Origin: Oenanthe sinensis
Taxonomy: Eukaryota > Streptophyta > Magnoliopsida > Apiales > Apiaceae
Direction of reading: 5' to 3'
Length of the DNA stretch: 64,000 nt
Assembly: GCA_028671895.1 (NCBI GenBank)
Contig: CM053810.1
Span: 28,933,501 to 28,997,500 of the forward strand
The position numbers and the translations under genes were made by a program. Shown here piece after piece: positions 35,246 through 47,214 of the stretch. The notes under the pieces were generated by a model. It saw nothing but the letters and a program-made list of their open reading frames with translations. It made no database searches and was not told the DNA's origin. The stretch's first letter is position 1. The number at the start of each line of letters is the position of its first letter.

Positions 35246-37489
35246 TTAATTAGTAGTTATGGGGACCCAAACTAGTTTGGGTCCTTTCTTTGAAAACTTG
35301 TTAACTTTTGCAGCAGAAGTTCTTTTGTCAGAGTTTGTGTTAACAGAGTTTACATGATCAGAGTTTGCATTCACAGATTTTGTACTGTCAGAGTTTACAC
35401 TCCTTTTATCAGACTTTATCACATATATTTGCTTGACAGTATGTTTTGGAGAATTACTTATTCGAGGCTGTGGTTTGTAAGAATTGTAATACAAATTATG
35501 ATAATCTTTGCATGTATAAATGATATGCCATAAACTACCACAATGAAAACAGGGATTGTTTCTTGTTTGTTTTCTAGCCTCAAACCTAGGTCTTTCAGGT
35601 TCTTTCTTTTTCTTGTGTTTGCAATCAATAGCAAGGTGATTAGAATTACCACAAGTAAAACAGGTTTTCCTAGGAGCATCAGGGATATTCATATAATTAT
35701 TCTCCTTAGTAATTCCTACTTTACCATTCCTATTTCTTTTCACCTTTTTAGATTTCTTAGTGACTGCCTTCAACTTTTCTTTAAGTTGCTTCTGAGAAAG
35801 TAACCCTACATTCACCTTTTTAGAGTCTAGCACACTATTGTTTTTAGAGCATTCAGGGAGAGTTTTCTTATTATCACTAGCTCTAACAAACTTCACAGGT
35901 TCACTCAATGTTCCTTTTGTGTGTGAATTAGTGTGAATTTCTTTATCAGATTCATAACCTAGGGCAGATGTCCAATTCTTTTCAGAAAGCATTTGTTGGA
36001 CCTTCTTACCAGAGTTTGTCTAAACTCTGAAGGTCTCTTTTTCCTTAGCTATCTCAGATTTTAAATATGTGACTTGTATTTCCAACTGAGTTTGCATGTG
36101 TATAGCATTCTCACAGTCTTTCTTAAAGCTAAGCATGTGTAGAAGTTCAGTTTCAAGAAAGTCATTCCTAGCATTCAGAGTTTGTATTTCAGATTTTAAT
36201 CTTTCATTCTCAAGAGACTGTGACTTAAAGCTAACATGCAAATTTCTAAGAAAAGACTTTAATTCATGAATATCTTCAGTATCAAAATTGAAAACAGAGT
36301 TTGGTACCTTGTCAGAGTTTAAGATGGGAGAATCAGAGTTTGCCATGAGAGCATAATTAGTTTCTTCTTCAGAGTCTGAGGAGTCCATCCAATCTTTCTT
36401 TGATGTGATGAGAGCTTTCCCAGATTCCTTGCTTCTGCACTCAGTAGCAAAATGTTCCATCTTGTTGCACTTGTAACACTTGACTTTTGATTTATCAAGA
36501 GTTTTTGATTTTCCATCTCTATCTTCTCTTCTTCTGAATCTGTCTTTCTTGTCTGACTCACTATGCTTCTTCTGATAGTTTCCTTGCTTCCTAAATTTTC
36601 TGTATTTCTTGAAGCTTTTGACAAACATAGCAAACATCTCCATCATGTCAGAGTCTGAAGAATTATCAGAGTTTACATCAGAGTCTGATTCACTGCTATC
36701 TTGGAGTACTACTTCTTTCCCTTTCCTTGTTGAAGCCTTAAGCACCTTTTCCTTTGGTTCTTCAATTTTTGCTTCAACATTCAAAGCAATAGGTCTTGCC
36801 TTGTTACTCTTTCTGTTTCTTCTTTGCTGTAACTCCAGATCATGAGTTTTCAATTTGCCATAAACTTCATCTAAGGACATCTCATCCAAATCAGCCCTGT
36901 CTCTAATCAAGGATGTCTGCAGATCCCATTCTTCTAGAAGAGCCCTCAGAAATTTGGTGTTTGAATCTTCATTGTCATATACTTTATCCACCAAAGCCAA
37001 GTTGTTCAACAGAGTTAGAAATCTGTCATAGATATCTGTGAGGGACTCATTCTGCTTAGCCTCAAAGTATTCATACTCTTGGATTAGAACAGATCTTCTA
37101 TTTTTCTTTATCTCCTTGGTTCCTTGACATTGAACCTCCAGTGCATCCCAGATTTCTTTGGCAGTTTTGCAAGCTATTACCCTGTTAGACATTACAGAGT
37201 CAAGACTGTTATGCAGAATATTTCTTACCTTTGCATCTTTCAAGACTTCCTGTTTTTCTTCATTAGTCCATTCTTTCTTGTCCTTCAGGGTGTAATACTC
37301 AGGGATTTGTCTTCCTTCCACAATTGTAGAAGGCACCAGTTTGGTTGGTAGGTACTGACCTGTATGGATTCTATCTAAGTAATCAGGATCAGTTGCTTCT
37401 AAGAACATCATCATCTTCACCCTCCATGTAGGGTATTCAGCCTTCTTCAATATTGGAATTCTGATGCTCTCATACTTGCTTCTAGACAT
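35246..37489 (-). pseudogene. gag: E4 gag, one stop codon
   Basis: ATG at 37489 (MSRSKYESIRIPIL), about 748 codons to the TAA at 35246-35248. An in-frame TAG at 36020-36022 sits where E3 has Trp (TGG). UBN2-type capsid (YPTWRVKMMMFLEA, KEIWDALEVQCQGTKEIK), then a Ser/Asp linker, a CCHC knuckle (C-YK-C-NKME-H-FATE-C), a long coiled coil (about 36050-36300), a second knuckle (C-FT-C-GNSN-H-LAID-C) and a third (C-FH-C-GSLW-H-IIYT-C), ending in GPKLVWVP. Confidence 0.9.
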
Positions 37490-37521
37490 GATTATTTGAT
37501 CTTTTGAGTTGAAATTTACTG

Positions 37522-37536
37522 CCTGCTCTGATACCA
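37522..37536 (-). other. E4 primer-binding site
   Basis: Minus strand TGGTATCAGAGCAGG, two bases from the LTR edge. It is a good match to the complement of initiator Met-tRNA. Confidence 0.88.
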
Positions 37537-37538
37537 AT

Positions 37539-38607
37539 TGTTTCCCAGAATAATCAATCTATTACAGAAGGGGGGTTGAATGTAATAATGCCTGTAAATC
37601 GATTATGAACACAAGTATGTTGAATGGAATACTGTTTTGTATTAATAATGAACTTGAATACAAAACTCTCTCAAGATATAAAGTTCTTAAGAGCTGCTAG
37701 GTTACAAGATATTGCTTTTATATAAATTCTTAATTCAATATAATTCGACATTGAATTATAACCTATCTCTGTGTTTATATAGACACAGCTACAAATACAA
37801 TTACAAAACAGATTATGATAAGAATAGATTTAATAAGGTAATTAGACTTGCACTTGAATTCCTTCTTACTATCCAAATCAGACTCTGATTTGTCTGTTTC
37901 CTTTTCTGATAAACTCTGTCGGTTGATAATCTCTGATAGAGCATTCTCTGTTAGAGTAAACTCTGATCGAGTATTCTCTGATAGAGCATTCTCTGTTAGA
38001 GTAAACTCTGATCGAGTATTCTCTGATAGAGTAAACTCTGACCGACAGCTTCTTTAATTTTCCCTTTCCTTCCCATAGCATATCTGCAATAAATTTGTTT
38101 TGATCTTCGAAGACTTTCCTTTAAACTAGCTGTTTGAATCAACCGAATACTCATCTCCTTTAAGCTTCGAGAAGTCAGGCTGTGAGCTAATCAATCGAGT
38201 ACTTGTGAGACTTCTCGATTGGTAAATATCCGTTGATGACTTCTCGATCAATAAATATCCGTTGATGACTATATATCCGTTGATGAGTTCTCGATCAGGA
38301 AATATATGTTGTCGAGTTCTCGATTGATAAATATCAGTTGATGACTTGAGTTCTCGATTGATAAATATCAGTTGATGACTTGAGTTCTCGATTGATAAAT
38401 ATCAGTTGATGACTTGAGTTCTCGATCGATGACTTCTCGATTGGCTTTATCAGTCGATGGCTTATTATCAGTTGATGACTTATCGATCGATATTTATCAG
38501 TCGATTGCTTCTTGCAGATAGATATCCGTTGATTGATTCTTGCAGATAGACTGTGCTAAATCCTGTTCTAGTATTTTGTACATCATCAAATTAATATATT
38601 CCTAACA
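37539..38607 (-). mobile_element. E4 5' LTR
   Basis: Same 1069-bp structure as 29825-30893, with six transitions between them seen by eye. Adjacent to the PBS on its left and to the AGGTC duplication on its right. Confidence 0.95.
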
Positions 38608-38612
38608 AGGTC

Positions 38613-40106
38613 TATGAAAAATTGAAAACTCATGACTTGGAGTTACAGCAAAGAAGAAATAGAAAGAGCAGCAAGGCAAGATCTATTGCTTTAAATGTTG
38701 AAGCCAAGATTGAAGAACCAAAAGAAAAAGTCCTTAAGGCTTCAACAAGGAAAGGGAAAGAAATAATGGTCCAAGAAAGCAGTGAATCAGAGTTTGAAAC
38801 AAACTCTGATACAAACTCTGATGACTCCACAGACTCTGATATGATGGAGATGGTTGTTATGATTGTTAAAGGCTTCAAAAAGATGAAGTACAAAAAGTAC
38901 AAGAAGCAAGCAAACTTTCAGAAGAAGCATGGAGAGTCAGACAAGAAAGATAGGTTCAAGAAAAGAGAAGATAGAGATGAAAAATTAAAGACTGTTGACA
39001 AGTCAAAAATTAAGTGTTACAAGTGTAACAAAATGGGGTACTTTGCTACTAAATGTAGAAGTAAGGAATCAGGAAAAACTCTAATCACGTCAAAGAAGGA
39101 TTGGATGGATTCCCCATATTCTGAAGAGGAAATAAATTATTCACTCATGGCAAACACTGATGCACTAAACTCTGATAAGGTACCAGACTCTGTCTTTAAT
39201 TTTCAAACTAATAATATCTGTGAACTAAAGTCTTTTCTTAGATCTTTGCATGTTAGTTTTAAATCACAGACTTTGGAAAATGAAAGACTAATATCTGAGA
39301 TACAAACTCGGTCTGCTAGGAATAACATTCTTGAATCTGAAAACTTTAACATATTAAACATTAAGAAAGACTTTGATAATGGTATTCACATGCAAACTCA
39401 ATTAGAAAGTCAAGTTGAATATCTAAAATCTGAGATAGCTAAAGAGAAAGAAACTTTAAGAGTTTGGACAAACTCTGGAAAGATAGTCCAACAAATGCTT
39501 TCTAACAAGAATTGGACTTCTGCCCTAGGTTATGAATCTGACAAAGATAAACACACTAAATCACACACAAAAAGAATATTGAATAAACCTGTGAAATTTG
39601 TTAGAGCAAGTAATGACAAGAAAACTTCTAGTGAATGCTCTAAAAATAATAGTGTGTCAGAAAATAAAAAGGTGAACATAGGGTTACTTTCACAGAAGCA
39701 ACTTAAAGAAAATTTGAAGGCAGTCACCAATAAAAACAAACCTAAAAAGGTGAAAAGAAATATGAATGGCAAAGTAGGAATTACTAAGGAGAATAACTAC
39801 ATGAATATCCATGATGCTCCTAGGAAAACCTGTTTTACTTGTGGTAATTCAAATTACCTTGTCATTGACTGCAAACAAAATAAAAAGAAGGAACCTGAAA
39901 GACCTAATTTTGAGGCTAGAAAACAAACTAGATATAGACCACAAAATCCCTATTTTCATTGTGGTAGTTTGTGGCATTCCATTTATACATGCAAAGCATA
40001 TCATAGTTTGTATTATAACTTTTATGAACCATTGCCTCAAATTAATATTTTTCCAAAACATACTGTCAAGCAAATATATATGATAAATTCTGATAAAAGG
40101 AGGTAA
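38613..40106 (+). pseudogene. gag: E3 gag, second part
   Basis: Resumes exactly after the AGGTC duplication (VYEKLKTHDLELQQRRNRKS). CCHC knuckles: C-YK-C-NKMG-Y-FATK-C (His replaced by Tyr), C-FT-C-GNSN-Y-LVID-C (His replaced by Tyr), and a third with its first Cys replaced by Tyr (YFHCGSLWHSIYTC). A one-base deletion near 40100, compared with E4, shifts the frame and ends the ORF at 40106, about 150 bp early. Confidence 0.88.
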
Positions 40107-40269
40107 ACTCTGACAGTACGAACTCTGTGAATGCAAACTCTTTTCATATAAGCTCTGTTAACACAAACTCTGATAAAAGTACTTTTGCTGCAAAAGTTAA
40201 CAAGTTTCAAAAGAAAGGACCCAAACAAGTTTGGGTCCCCAAACTTACTAATTAAGTTGCATTTACTGA
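40107..40269 (+). other. gag: E3 gag tail after frameshift and gag-pol junction
   Basis: Continues the out-of-frame gag tail (NSD-rich, then a GPKQVWVPK end) to a TAA near 40252, followed by TTTACTGATTGCGGGG. The equivalent of the E4 TTGCAG/GG sequence has lost its AG here. Confidence 0.7.
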
Positions 40270-42219
40270 TTGCGGGGAAACATGAAAAACATCCTAGTGA
40301 TTGATAGTGGATGTTCTGCACATATGACTGGAAATAAATCTCTGCTTTCAGAGTTTGAGGAGAAGGTTGACCCAACAGTATCTTATGGAGATGGCAACGT
40401 TGGAAGAACACTGGGATATGACAACATTGTGATTGGAAATGTCATCATTGAAAATGCAGCTCTAGTTGAAGGACTCAAACATAATCTACTGAGTGTGAGT
40501 CAAATGACAGACAGAGGTTATTCTGTTAAATTTCATGGAACACATTATGAAGTGAAAAGCAAGAAGAATGGGAAAGAAGTTCTTATTGGTCACAGACATA
40601 ACAATTTATTTGAAGCTAGCTAGGATGTTAATTCGGATGGTCCCTTAACTTGCCTACTTGGAAAGGCATCATCCTTGGAAAGCAGGAATTGGCACAAAAA
40701 GTTGTGTCACTTGAATTTTGGAAATATTAATGAATTAGTGAAAAAGGATCTAGTTAGAGGTCTTTCAAAAGTTCAATTTCATTCCGATGGACTCTGTGAT
40801 TCATGTCAAAAGGCCAAACAAAAGAAGACATCTTTCAAGAGAAAAACTGAAAATTCAATTGATCAACTTTTTTATCTATTGCATCTTGATTTATTTGGTC
40901 TTGTCAACATTATGTCCATTAGAAAGAAGAGATATACTCTGGTGATAGTTGATGATTACACTAGTTTTACCTGGGTGTACCTTTTGCATAAGAAGGATGA
41001 AACTATAGAGATAATTTTTGATATTATTACAATAATTGAAAATGGATCAATACAGAAGGTAAGGAATCTAAGGAGTGATAATGGAACAGAGTTTAAGAAA
41101 TCTGTAATGGAGGAATTCTGCTCAACAAAAGGTATTATTCAACAATTCTCAGCACCTGGCACACCTCAACAAAATGGTGTAGTTGAAAGAAAGAACAGAA
41201 CTCTAATAGAAGTTGCCAGAACAATGCTAGAAGGAGAAAATCTACCTACTTATTTCTGGGCAGAAGCTATGAATACTGCATGCATTACTCAGAATTGTTC
41301 TTTAATAAACAAACATGGAATGACTCCATATGAATCTTTAAAGGGAAGAAAGCTAAATGTTAAGTACTTTCATATCTTTGGAAGCAAGTGTTTTATTCTC
41401 AAAACACATCCTGAACAATTGAAGAAGTTTGAACTTAAAGCAGATGAAGGAATTTTTATTAGTTATGCTACAACTTCTAAAACTTCTTCAAGGGCATTCA
41501 AAGTATTCAACTTAAGGACAAGGACAGTCATGGAATCAATCAATATATCTTTTGATGAAGGGAAGATAACTGGACTACATGATAAAAATGCATAGGAAAC
41601 TCTGAGATTTGAGAATGAACTGCAGAAAATAAACTCTGTTTAACTAAACTCTGATGAGTCAAACACTGTTGAACCAAACTCTGATGAGATAAACTATGTT
41701 CAACCAAACACTGGTGAAGTAAACTCTGATTCTTTAAAATCTGATTCAGAAATAATTAAAATAGAAATTGAAGATTCTGCACATGTTGAGGGGGAGCAAT
41801 ATCAATTAAATACTGACATTGGATATCAAAATACAGTTATTGAAATATCAGAGTCTGACCAAACTCTTAACAACAAAAACTCTGAAACCCTAAACTCTGA
41901 TCAATCAAACTCTGAGACCTCAATCTCTAAAAATTCAAACTCTGAGTACATAAACTCTGAGACATCAAATACTGATGGAAACACATCTTCAGGGGGAGGA
42001 TCAAAATTTACAGAAGAATCATTCTATGAAGGCACAAATAATGGGGGAACATCTAGTTCAAGAAGTAATCCACATCCAAGAAAATGGACAAAAGATCACT
42101 CACCTGATTTAATTATTGGTGATCTAGAAAGTGGAGTAAAGACAAGAAAAACTACTCAGAATGAATGTCTATTTCATAGTTTTCTTTCTCAAACAGAACC
42201 AAAGAAGGTTAAAGATGCT
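40270..42219 (+). pseudogene. pol: E3 protease and integrase, several stops
   Basis: Protease with DSGCSAHMTG (from 40270) runs to TAG at 40621-40623, where E4 has Leu. GAG-pre-integrase and integrase follow (WHKKLCHLNFG, VDDYTSFTW, RSDNGTEF, VVERKN; 40675-41595), ending at TAG 41593-41595 (Gln in E4). The hinge 41596-42219 is full of AAACTCTGA units, encoding NSD/NSE, and carries further stops. Confidence 0.9.
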
Positions 42220-43725
42220 TTGAAGGATGCAGATTGGGTTACTGCAATGCAGGAAGAATTGAATGAGTTTGAAAGAAATAAAGTTTGGACCATAGTTCCA
42301 ATACCAAAGAACAGATCTATTGTTGGTACAAAATTGGTGTTTAGGAACAAGATAGACTCTGATGAAATCATTACAAGAAATAAAGCAAGACTGGTAGCCA
42401 AAGGTTATTCTCAACAGGAAGGGATTGATTATAATGAAACCTATGCACCTGTAGCTAGACTTGAGGCAATCAGAATTTTTCTTGCTTATGTTGCACATAA
42501 GAAATTCAATGTCTACCATATGGATGTTAAAAGTGCATTTTTAAATGGAGAACTTGAAGAAGAAGTTTATGTTGAACAAACACTTGGCTTTGTCAATCCA
42601 AAATATCCAAATCATGTGTATAGACTGGATAAAGCCTTATATGGACTAAAGCAAGCACCAAGGGTCTGGTATGAAACTTTGGCTCTCTTTTTACTTGAAA
42701 GTGGTTTCACTAGAGGCACAATTGATAAAACCTTGTTTTATAGAACTCAAGGTAAGTATTTATTATTGGTATAAATATATGTTTATGATATTATATTTGG
42801 TTCTACTAATGAAAAACTCTGTGAAAGATTTTCAAAGTTAATGCAGTCAAGGTATCAAATGAGCATGATGAGAGAATTGAGTTATTTTGTAGGGTTGCAA
42901 GTAAAACAGACTGAGGAAGGCATTTTTATTAATCAATCTAAATATAAAAAGAATCTACTCATAAAATTTCAAATGCAAGACTCTGCATCTGCTACAACTC
43001 TAATGGCTACTGCAATAAAGCTTGATCAAGACACTGGAAAACCTGTAGATATAACAGCATATAGAGGAATGATTGGCTCTCTACTTTATTTGACTGCAAG
43101 TAGACCAGACATTATGTTTGCCACATGTCTATGTGCTAGATTTCAAACAAATCCAAGGGCACCTCATTTGATTGTTGTTAAGAGAATTTTCAGATATCTC
43201 AAGGGGACTATTAATCTTGGCTTATAGTATCCTAGAGAGTTTGATTTTAAATTAATAGGCTATTCAGATGCTGACTTTGCAGGATGCAAAATTGACAGGA
43301 AAAACATAAGTGTCAGTTGTCAATTTCTAGGTGGAAGACTTGTGTCATGGTTCAGCAAGAAACAGAACTCAATCTCAAAATCTACAGCAGAGGCTGAATA
43401 TATAGCTGCAGGAAGCTGCTGTGCATAAATCTTGTGGATGAAAAATCAATTATTGGATTATGGTTTGAATTTTTCTAAAATTCCTATTTATTGTGATAAT
43501 CAAAGTGCCATTGCAATGACAAGAAATCCAATTCAACATTCTCTAACAAAGCACATCAGTATTAGATATCATTTCATAAGGGAACATGTCATGGAAGGCA
43601 CAATTAAATTACATTTTGTTCCCATAGATCAACAATTAGCAGATATATTCACCAAGCCTTTGCCTGAAGTAACATTTAATAGACTGGTTTCTGAATTGGG
43701 GATGGTGACAAGTGGCTCAACTTGA
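42220..43725 (+). pseudogene. pol: E3 reverse transcriptase and RNase H, decayed
   Basis: RT opens at DADWVTAMQEELNEFERNKVW. TAA at 42772-42774 lies just before the active site, which reads YVYD (42778-42789) instead of YVDD, so a catalytic Asp is lost. Further stops come after INLGL (43225-43227) and in RNase H after GSCCA (43426-43428). RNase H closes with DNQSAIAMT, TKHISIRYHF and ADIFTKPL. Confidence 0.92.
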
Positions 43726-44285
43726 AATAGAAAGTTTCAAACAATCAGAGTATATGTCAGAGTATGTGGTAAACTCTGATGAAAAATAGAGTAAACTCTG
43801 ATCATTGAAGAATCTAATCTCTGATCACAAGTTATCAGTGTTTATGGTAAACTCTGTCAGAGTATGTGGTAAACTCTGACAGTATATACTAAACTCTAAC
43901 TCATATAAACTCTGATTTCATGCTTGATAAACTCTATTTAAGTGCTAAACTCTGAGATCATATTTATGACATCATATTTTGTTTTATGACATCATAATTA
44001 CTATTCTCTTATTGAACTTGTAATAGGGCACATGTATCTCACGAAAGATGGTTCATATCATTACACAGATACACAAATACTTGCTGTATTTTGAGACTTG
44101 TTCTAATAATTACTCTTACAATCATTTTTTGCCACGTGTCCCACTACAGGGTATATGCAAATGAAAGGGCACAGTTTAATTCTTATTGTCACTTTGAGTT
44201 ACTCATACGTATCTATTATTCTTCTCTTGATCTCTCGTTTCATATAAACCCTAAGTGCTCAAACCTGCAAATCTTTGTTGTTTCA
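43726..44285 (+). other. E3 spacer between RNase H and ORF3, with AAACTCTGA repeats
   Basis: The first 230 bp are rich in AAACTCTGA and GTAAACTCTG units. Further on are a G-box CCACGTGTCC (about 44132) and a TATAAACCCTAA-like sequence (about 44243) some 45 bp before the ORF3 ATG. These may be promoter elements or chance. Confidence 0.5.
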
Positions 44286-46057
44286 ATGACATCCAAAGGC
44301 TTAACCTTCCAAAACTATACATTTGATGCTACGAACTATATCTCTTTTTTGAATAAAACCAATACCCCTCAAGATTTTCATGTCATTTAGGATTTTCTAG
44401 AAAAAAGTTACATTGGTTATGCGCTTCAGGAACCTTCTAATTTTTTTGCTCAAACGATGCTAAGAATCTGATCGTCTACAAAGTTTAATAATGCAAGTGA
44501 TGATGAAGAACCTATCATCACTTTTCAATGCAATGACAAACACTTGATTACTCCGGCTGTGGTACGACAAGCCCTTCATCTTCCAAAAGTGACTGTGTAT
44601 GATGACCTTGTGGGAGATGAACAGATAAAGGAGTTTTTCAGGTCTATAGGCTATGGAGGAAGCCTATCAAAGTTGGGGAGCCTCACAAGACCTAATCTAA
44701 GAAGAGAATGGAGTTTCTTCTTTGATTGCATCACGAGGGCCTTTACAGACAAATGCACCAATTTTGATGCCATCCCACAGTTAACGCAACAAATTGGGTA
44801 TTCTCTGACCCATAATCTTAATTTTAATTTTCTTTGTTTAATAATTAGGCAGTTGGCTAGTAAAATAAATGATGATGCTCACATTGTATATTTTGCTATA
44901 TTTCTTCAATTAATTTTTAGCCATTTGTTGCCTGATGTAAATTTTGAGAATGATCATAATATAGCTAGTTTTTGTATGAATAAGAGAATTTTTTTGACTT
45001 AGCTAAGAAGGACGCAAAGAAAGGTAATCTCTCTCCTCTCTTTTATCCCATATAGGTCAGGTTTCTCTTAAATCAGAGAATGCCTATGATGTATGAAAGG
45101 GATTTCTTCTCTATGGCTATGGATTATAGTTTAGCACCCTCTGATTCAAACCCAAGCCACCCTCCAAACACTGAAATCCAAACACTTTTGCCAACCTCTA
45201 CAGTCTCTTCTCCCAAAAGACTGTAGTTGCAAAACACACCTCTCAATAGGGCACAAGCAAAAGGAAGGGCAAGTCAATGAAAGAATTTTCTCCTAAAAAG
45301 AGAAAAATGATTGATGAAGATACAGATTCTGATGAAGGGTTGGTTTTTCCTGAGAGAAAGATAATTAAGAAGGCATCTGAGATTCCTCCTGCACCTTTTA
45401 TGAAGCCATTGACAGTGAATCCAATGCCTGAGATGAAAAAGAAGAGGAGAAGATTAGTCAAGGCTGCAAACTCTGATGCTGCACATACTGAAGGACTAAA
45501 CTCTGATGTAGCAATAAACTCTAATGTCCTAATCTCTGATCAGCCAAAATCTTAAGATTTAAACTCTGAAGACATTCTAAACTCTGAGCCAACATATCCT
45601 TCAAACTCTGATGTCTTGACAAATTCTGGTGAAACATGGCATTGCTGGAAGGCAAATATTCCTTGGAAGGAACTTGGATTACCAGTTCTAATTGAGAACA
45701 TGATTCTTCGGTATGTCAAGTCAAAAGCTGATTGGTGGACAAATGTTGCCCATTATAACCGTGAACGTATTAGACGGAGGGCTATTGTTGACAAGACAGT
45801 CTGCAGGAAAAATTTGGGGAAGGTAACTGATCTTTGGCTCAAGGCTGAACAAGAGCGACAACACAAATATTTGAAAGATGGGACATATGTTACTCCAGAG
45901 GAAGCTGTCCCTGTAACAGTCTCTGATTCTCCTGCTCAATCACCTAAGGAAATTATCAAGGAGCTATCTTATGAAAGAGTTAGGGAGTTGGCAGAAGAAG
46001 TAAGGAAAGAGATGGAAGCTAAGTAATCTACATCATCTGCATCTCCAGAGAAAGCTC
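44286..46057 (+). pseudogene. E3 ORF3, first part (interrupted by E5)
   Basis: ATG 44286 (MTSKGLTFQNYTF). N-terminal domain is recognisably related to that of E1 ORF3: VVRQALHLP, RSIGYGGS, REWSFFFDCITRAFT, then a hydrophobic helix segment. In-frame stops at 44388-44390, near 44469 and 45000-45002, then a frame change. The middle is Lys/Ser/Asp-rich with NSD units. The part from about 45850 (VTVSDSPAQSPKEIIKEL...) is the first copy of an internal duplication whose second copy follows E5. Confidence 0.78.
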
Positions 46058-47214
46058 TGTTAGGGAGTATACTGAACTATTCGTTTGAAGTATATGACAT
46101 TGTCTTTTTTTATTGAGAATCTTGAATGCGTATTTTAACACTGTTTGTATATTATATATTGTGGATAATCTAGTATCAAATGGGATAACAGAAGATTAGA
46201 TTGTCAGTGTCTATATATAATATAATAAATGTTCACAGTTTAAGTGGAGTTAAACAAACCACTGGAATGACTGAAGTATTATTTGGAAATAATCTATCTT
46301 GATTATTGAATAATACTTGTATGCTTTGTGTATATTGAACGGGATTAAAATATTAGAATTGTTCTTCTATTCTGATAATAAAGAAGAACTAAGATTCTAT
46401 AATATTATTATTGCTTAGGTTCTTAATCCGGATACAGTGATTGACACTTGTATGCAATGCACATGTTTTGATTCATATGTGATGTGATTTTTTGTTAATC
46501 ACAATATTATGTTTTGGACAATGACATTGCATACAGAGTGGGATATTGACTATAAAAGGAAACCGTGTCCGAAAATATTCGGGTGATGATGTCCTCTTGA
46601 AAGCTCATAAAGATAATTATGCTTTAGTCCTGCAGGCAGATTTGTTCTTGCATAATTATAAGGTTGAGTGGATGATCAAGGATAAAAGATATTGATTAAA
46701 TTAATTATCAGAAATTAATTTAATTAATGGACATTCGATATCTTAAACATGGGGAATTTAATAAGCAAATAATATTGGAGCCGAATTAAATAATTAAATT
46801 ACGGCATTAGGAGAGGTAGTGCAAATATTAATTCTTTAGTGGATTGAATTAATATTTAATGACATTGGGCTTGACCCAGAATGTCATTGGAAGGCCCGAC
46901 CTAATTATCCAGGATCCCTACTGTAGCCTATATATTCATCTTATTCTCTTCTAGCTATGAGTGGGAAATACTAGGGTTTTTGTGAGCAGCCGTTCAAGGA
47001 GGCAACCAAGAACTAGGGTTCCAAGATCTCAAAGCTAGAAGGGAGGCAACCTTGGGAGGATCGAAGGCCACACTTCGCTCAAGGTGAATACGGGAATACA
47101 GTAGAAGACGTGGATTTGAATCGCTTGCGCCGTAGCGATTAAGGTTAATTTTCTATTCAAACTCGTTCGTTTTCATATCATAAAACGCAGCATCATGATT
47201 CGATTGTCTCAACA
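46058..47214 (+). mobile_element. E5 5' LTR
   Basis: TGTTAGGGAG...GATTGTCTCAACA. TATA box TATAAAAG at 46551-46558; downstream an ACTAGGGTTTTTG leader and a CGCCGTAGCGATTAAGG segment near the end. Confidence 0.96.
46551..46558 (+). promoter_or_regulatory. TATA box of E5 LTR
   Basis: TATAAAAG within GACTATAAAAGGAAACC; the copy in the 3' LTR is at 53365. Confidence 0.7.

Larger units (their letters stand above)
29825..38607 (-). mobile_element. E4: minus-strand Copia nested in E3 gag, duplication AGGTC
   Basis: Two LTRs of exactly 1069 bp, at 29825-30893 and 37539-38607 (plus strand TGTTTCCCAG...CCTAACA), with AGGTC at 29820-29824 and 38608-38612. By eye the LTRs differ at six sites, all transitions, so insertion is recent. 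Minus-strand order: LTR, PBS, gag, protease-integrase-partial RT, partial ORF3, PPT, LTR. RNase H and most of RT are deleted. Confidence 0.96.
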
